Source of the DNA: Clostridia bacterium
GTDB taxonomy: Bacteria > Bacillota > Clostridia > TANB77 > CAG-508
Direction: 5' to 3'
Assembly: GCA_022790685.1 (NCBI GenBank)
Contig: JAAVXQ010000029.1
Span: 1-6,101 of the forward strand
Length of the DNA stretch: 6,101 nucleotides
A program made the translations under genes and the position numbers. The notes below the pieces were generated by a model, which had not been told where the DNA came from, searched no databases, and worked only from the letters and a program-made list of their open reading frames with translations. Shown here piece by piece: positions 5,661-6,101 of the stretch (the first letter of the stretch is position 1; every line of letters starts with the position of its first letter).

Positions 5661-6101
5661 ATGAAAGAATTAGAAGAAATAAAAAAAGAAGCTATGTGGT
5701 GTTTAAATTGTAAATTAAAACCATGTAGTTTAAAGGGTTGTCCAATGCAAACGCATATACCAGAATTTATAGAAGAAATTAAAAAAGATAATATAAAAGA
5801 GGCATATGATATTTTATATAATAATAATATATTTTCACATATTTGTAGCATTGTTTGTCCACAAGAAGAACAATGTGAGGGAAGTTGTGTAAGAGGAATA
5901 AAACAAACCGCAACTAATATTGGAAAACTTGAGAAGTTTGTAAATGATTGGGCAGATAGGAATGAATATATTACTAAAATTGATGTTAAAGAAAAAAATG
6001 GAAAAAAGGTTGCTATTGTTGGATCAGGTCCTGCTGGACTAGAATGCGCAAAAGAACTTTTACAAGAAGGATATGAAGTTACAATTTTTGAAAAAGATAA
6101 A
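5661..6101 (+). CDS. GltD/NfnB-like Fe-S and FAD oxidoreductase, N-terminal part
   Basis: The first 147 residues are present and the gene runs off the right edge in frame. Residues 14-76 carry eight cysteines in two groups (C14, C17, C22, C27 and C62, C66, C72, C76), the two [4Fe-4S] sites of the DPYD/GltD N-terminal domain (Fer4_20). VAIVGSGPAGLECAKEL (117-133) is the dinucleotide-binding GxGxxG loop for FAD, with acidic E144 ending the second strand. Relatives include the glutamate synthase small subunit and the NfnB/sulfide dehydrogenase alpha subunit, which pass electrons between NAD(P)H and partner proteins. Which of these it is cannot be decided from this part. The start ATG lies 5 bases after the MgtC stop; GAGG at 5647-5650, inside the MgtC gene, is the likely ribosome binding site, so translation may be coupled. 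Confidence 0.9.
   Translation, partial: MKELEEIKKEAMWCLNCKLKPCSLKGCPMQTHIPEFIEEIKKDNIKEAYDILYNNNIFSHICSIVCPQEEQCEGSCVRGIKQTATNIGKLEKFVNDWADRNEYITKIDVKEKNGKKVAIVGSGPAGLECAKELLQEGYEVTIFEKDK

Noticed and set aside
5615..5851. Minus-strand ORF of 78 codons across the MgtC/oxidoreductase junction
   Set aside because: It lies antisense to two recognisable genes and shows no start signal or family motif.
1..6101. CRISPR array, insertion sequence or riboswitch
   Set aside because: No regularly spaced repeats, transposase sequence, terminal inverted repeats or conserved riboswitch core were seen.

Overview
The window is about three-quarters A+T. Its codon use is AT-rich, its ribosome binding sites are Gram-positive (GGAGG-like), and its promoters are TTGACA/TATAAT-type with 17-base spacers. 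It also has a surface protein with a sortase-like C-terminal anchor. Together these point to a low-GC Firmicute, most likely a Clostridia-type (possibly gut) bacterium. I cannot name the species.

Minus-strand half (1-1400). The 5' end of an unidentified gene runs off the left edge and has its own strong promoter. Next comes a 157-aa XRE-type regulator with a membrane segment, followed by an intrinsic terminator. Then there is the 3' remnant of a decayed or frameshifted gene that still has a terminator. Last is a solitary tRNA-Leu(UAG) with its own promoter and terminator.

Plus-strand half (1400-6101). A good promoter drives a single large gene (955 aa) for a secreted, wall- or membrane-anchored surface protein. 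It carries a signal peptide, a Pro/Gly-rich linker, an SdrD/CnaB-like beta domain, a von Willebrand factor A (VWA) domain with a MIDAS site, a DUF11-like region, and an IPPTG motif followed by a membrane anchor. One clear terminator and one probable terminator follow in tandem. A 42-aa ORF with a strong ribosome binding site and its own terminator comes next; I do not recognise it. The window ends with an apparent two-gene operon: an MgtC/SapB membrane protein, then, 5 bases later, the N-terminal part of a GltD/NfnB-like Fe-S/FAD oxidoreductase cut by the window edge.

The genes do not form one obvious pathway. The layout is mostly short independent transcription units separated by hairpin terminators; only the MgtC and oxidoreductase genes look co-transcribed. 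I see no CRISPR array, intact mobile element or recognisable riboswitch. The most notable items are the small ORF, the remnant beside the tRNA, the surface protein, and unusual cysteine spacing in the oxidoreductase.
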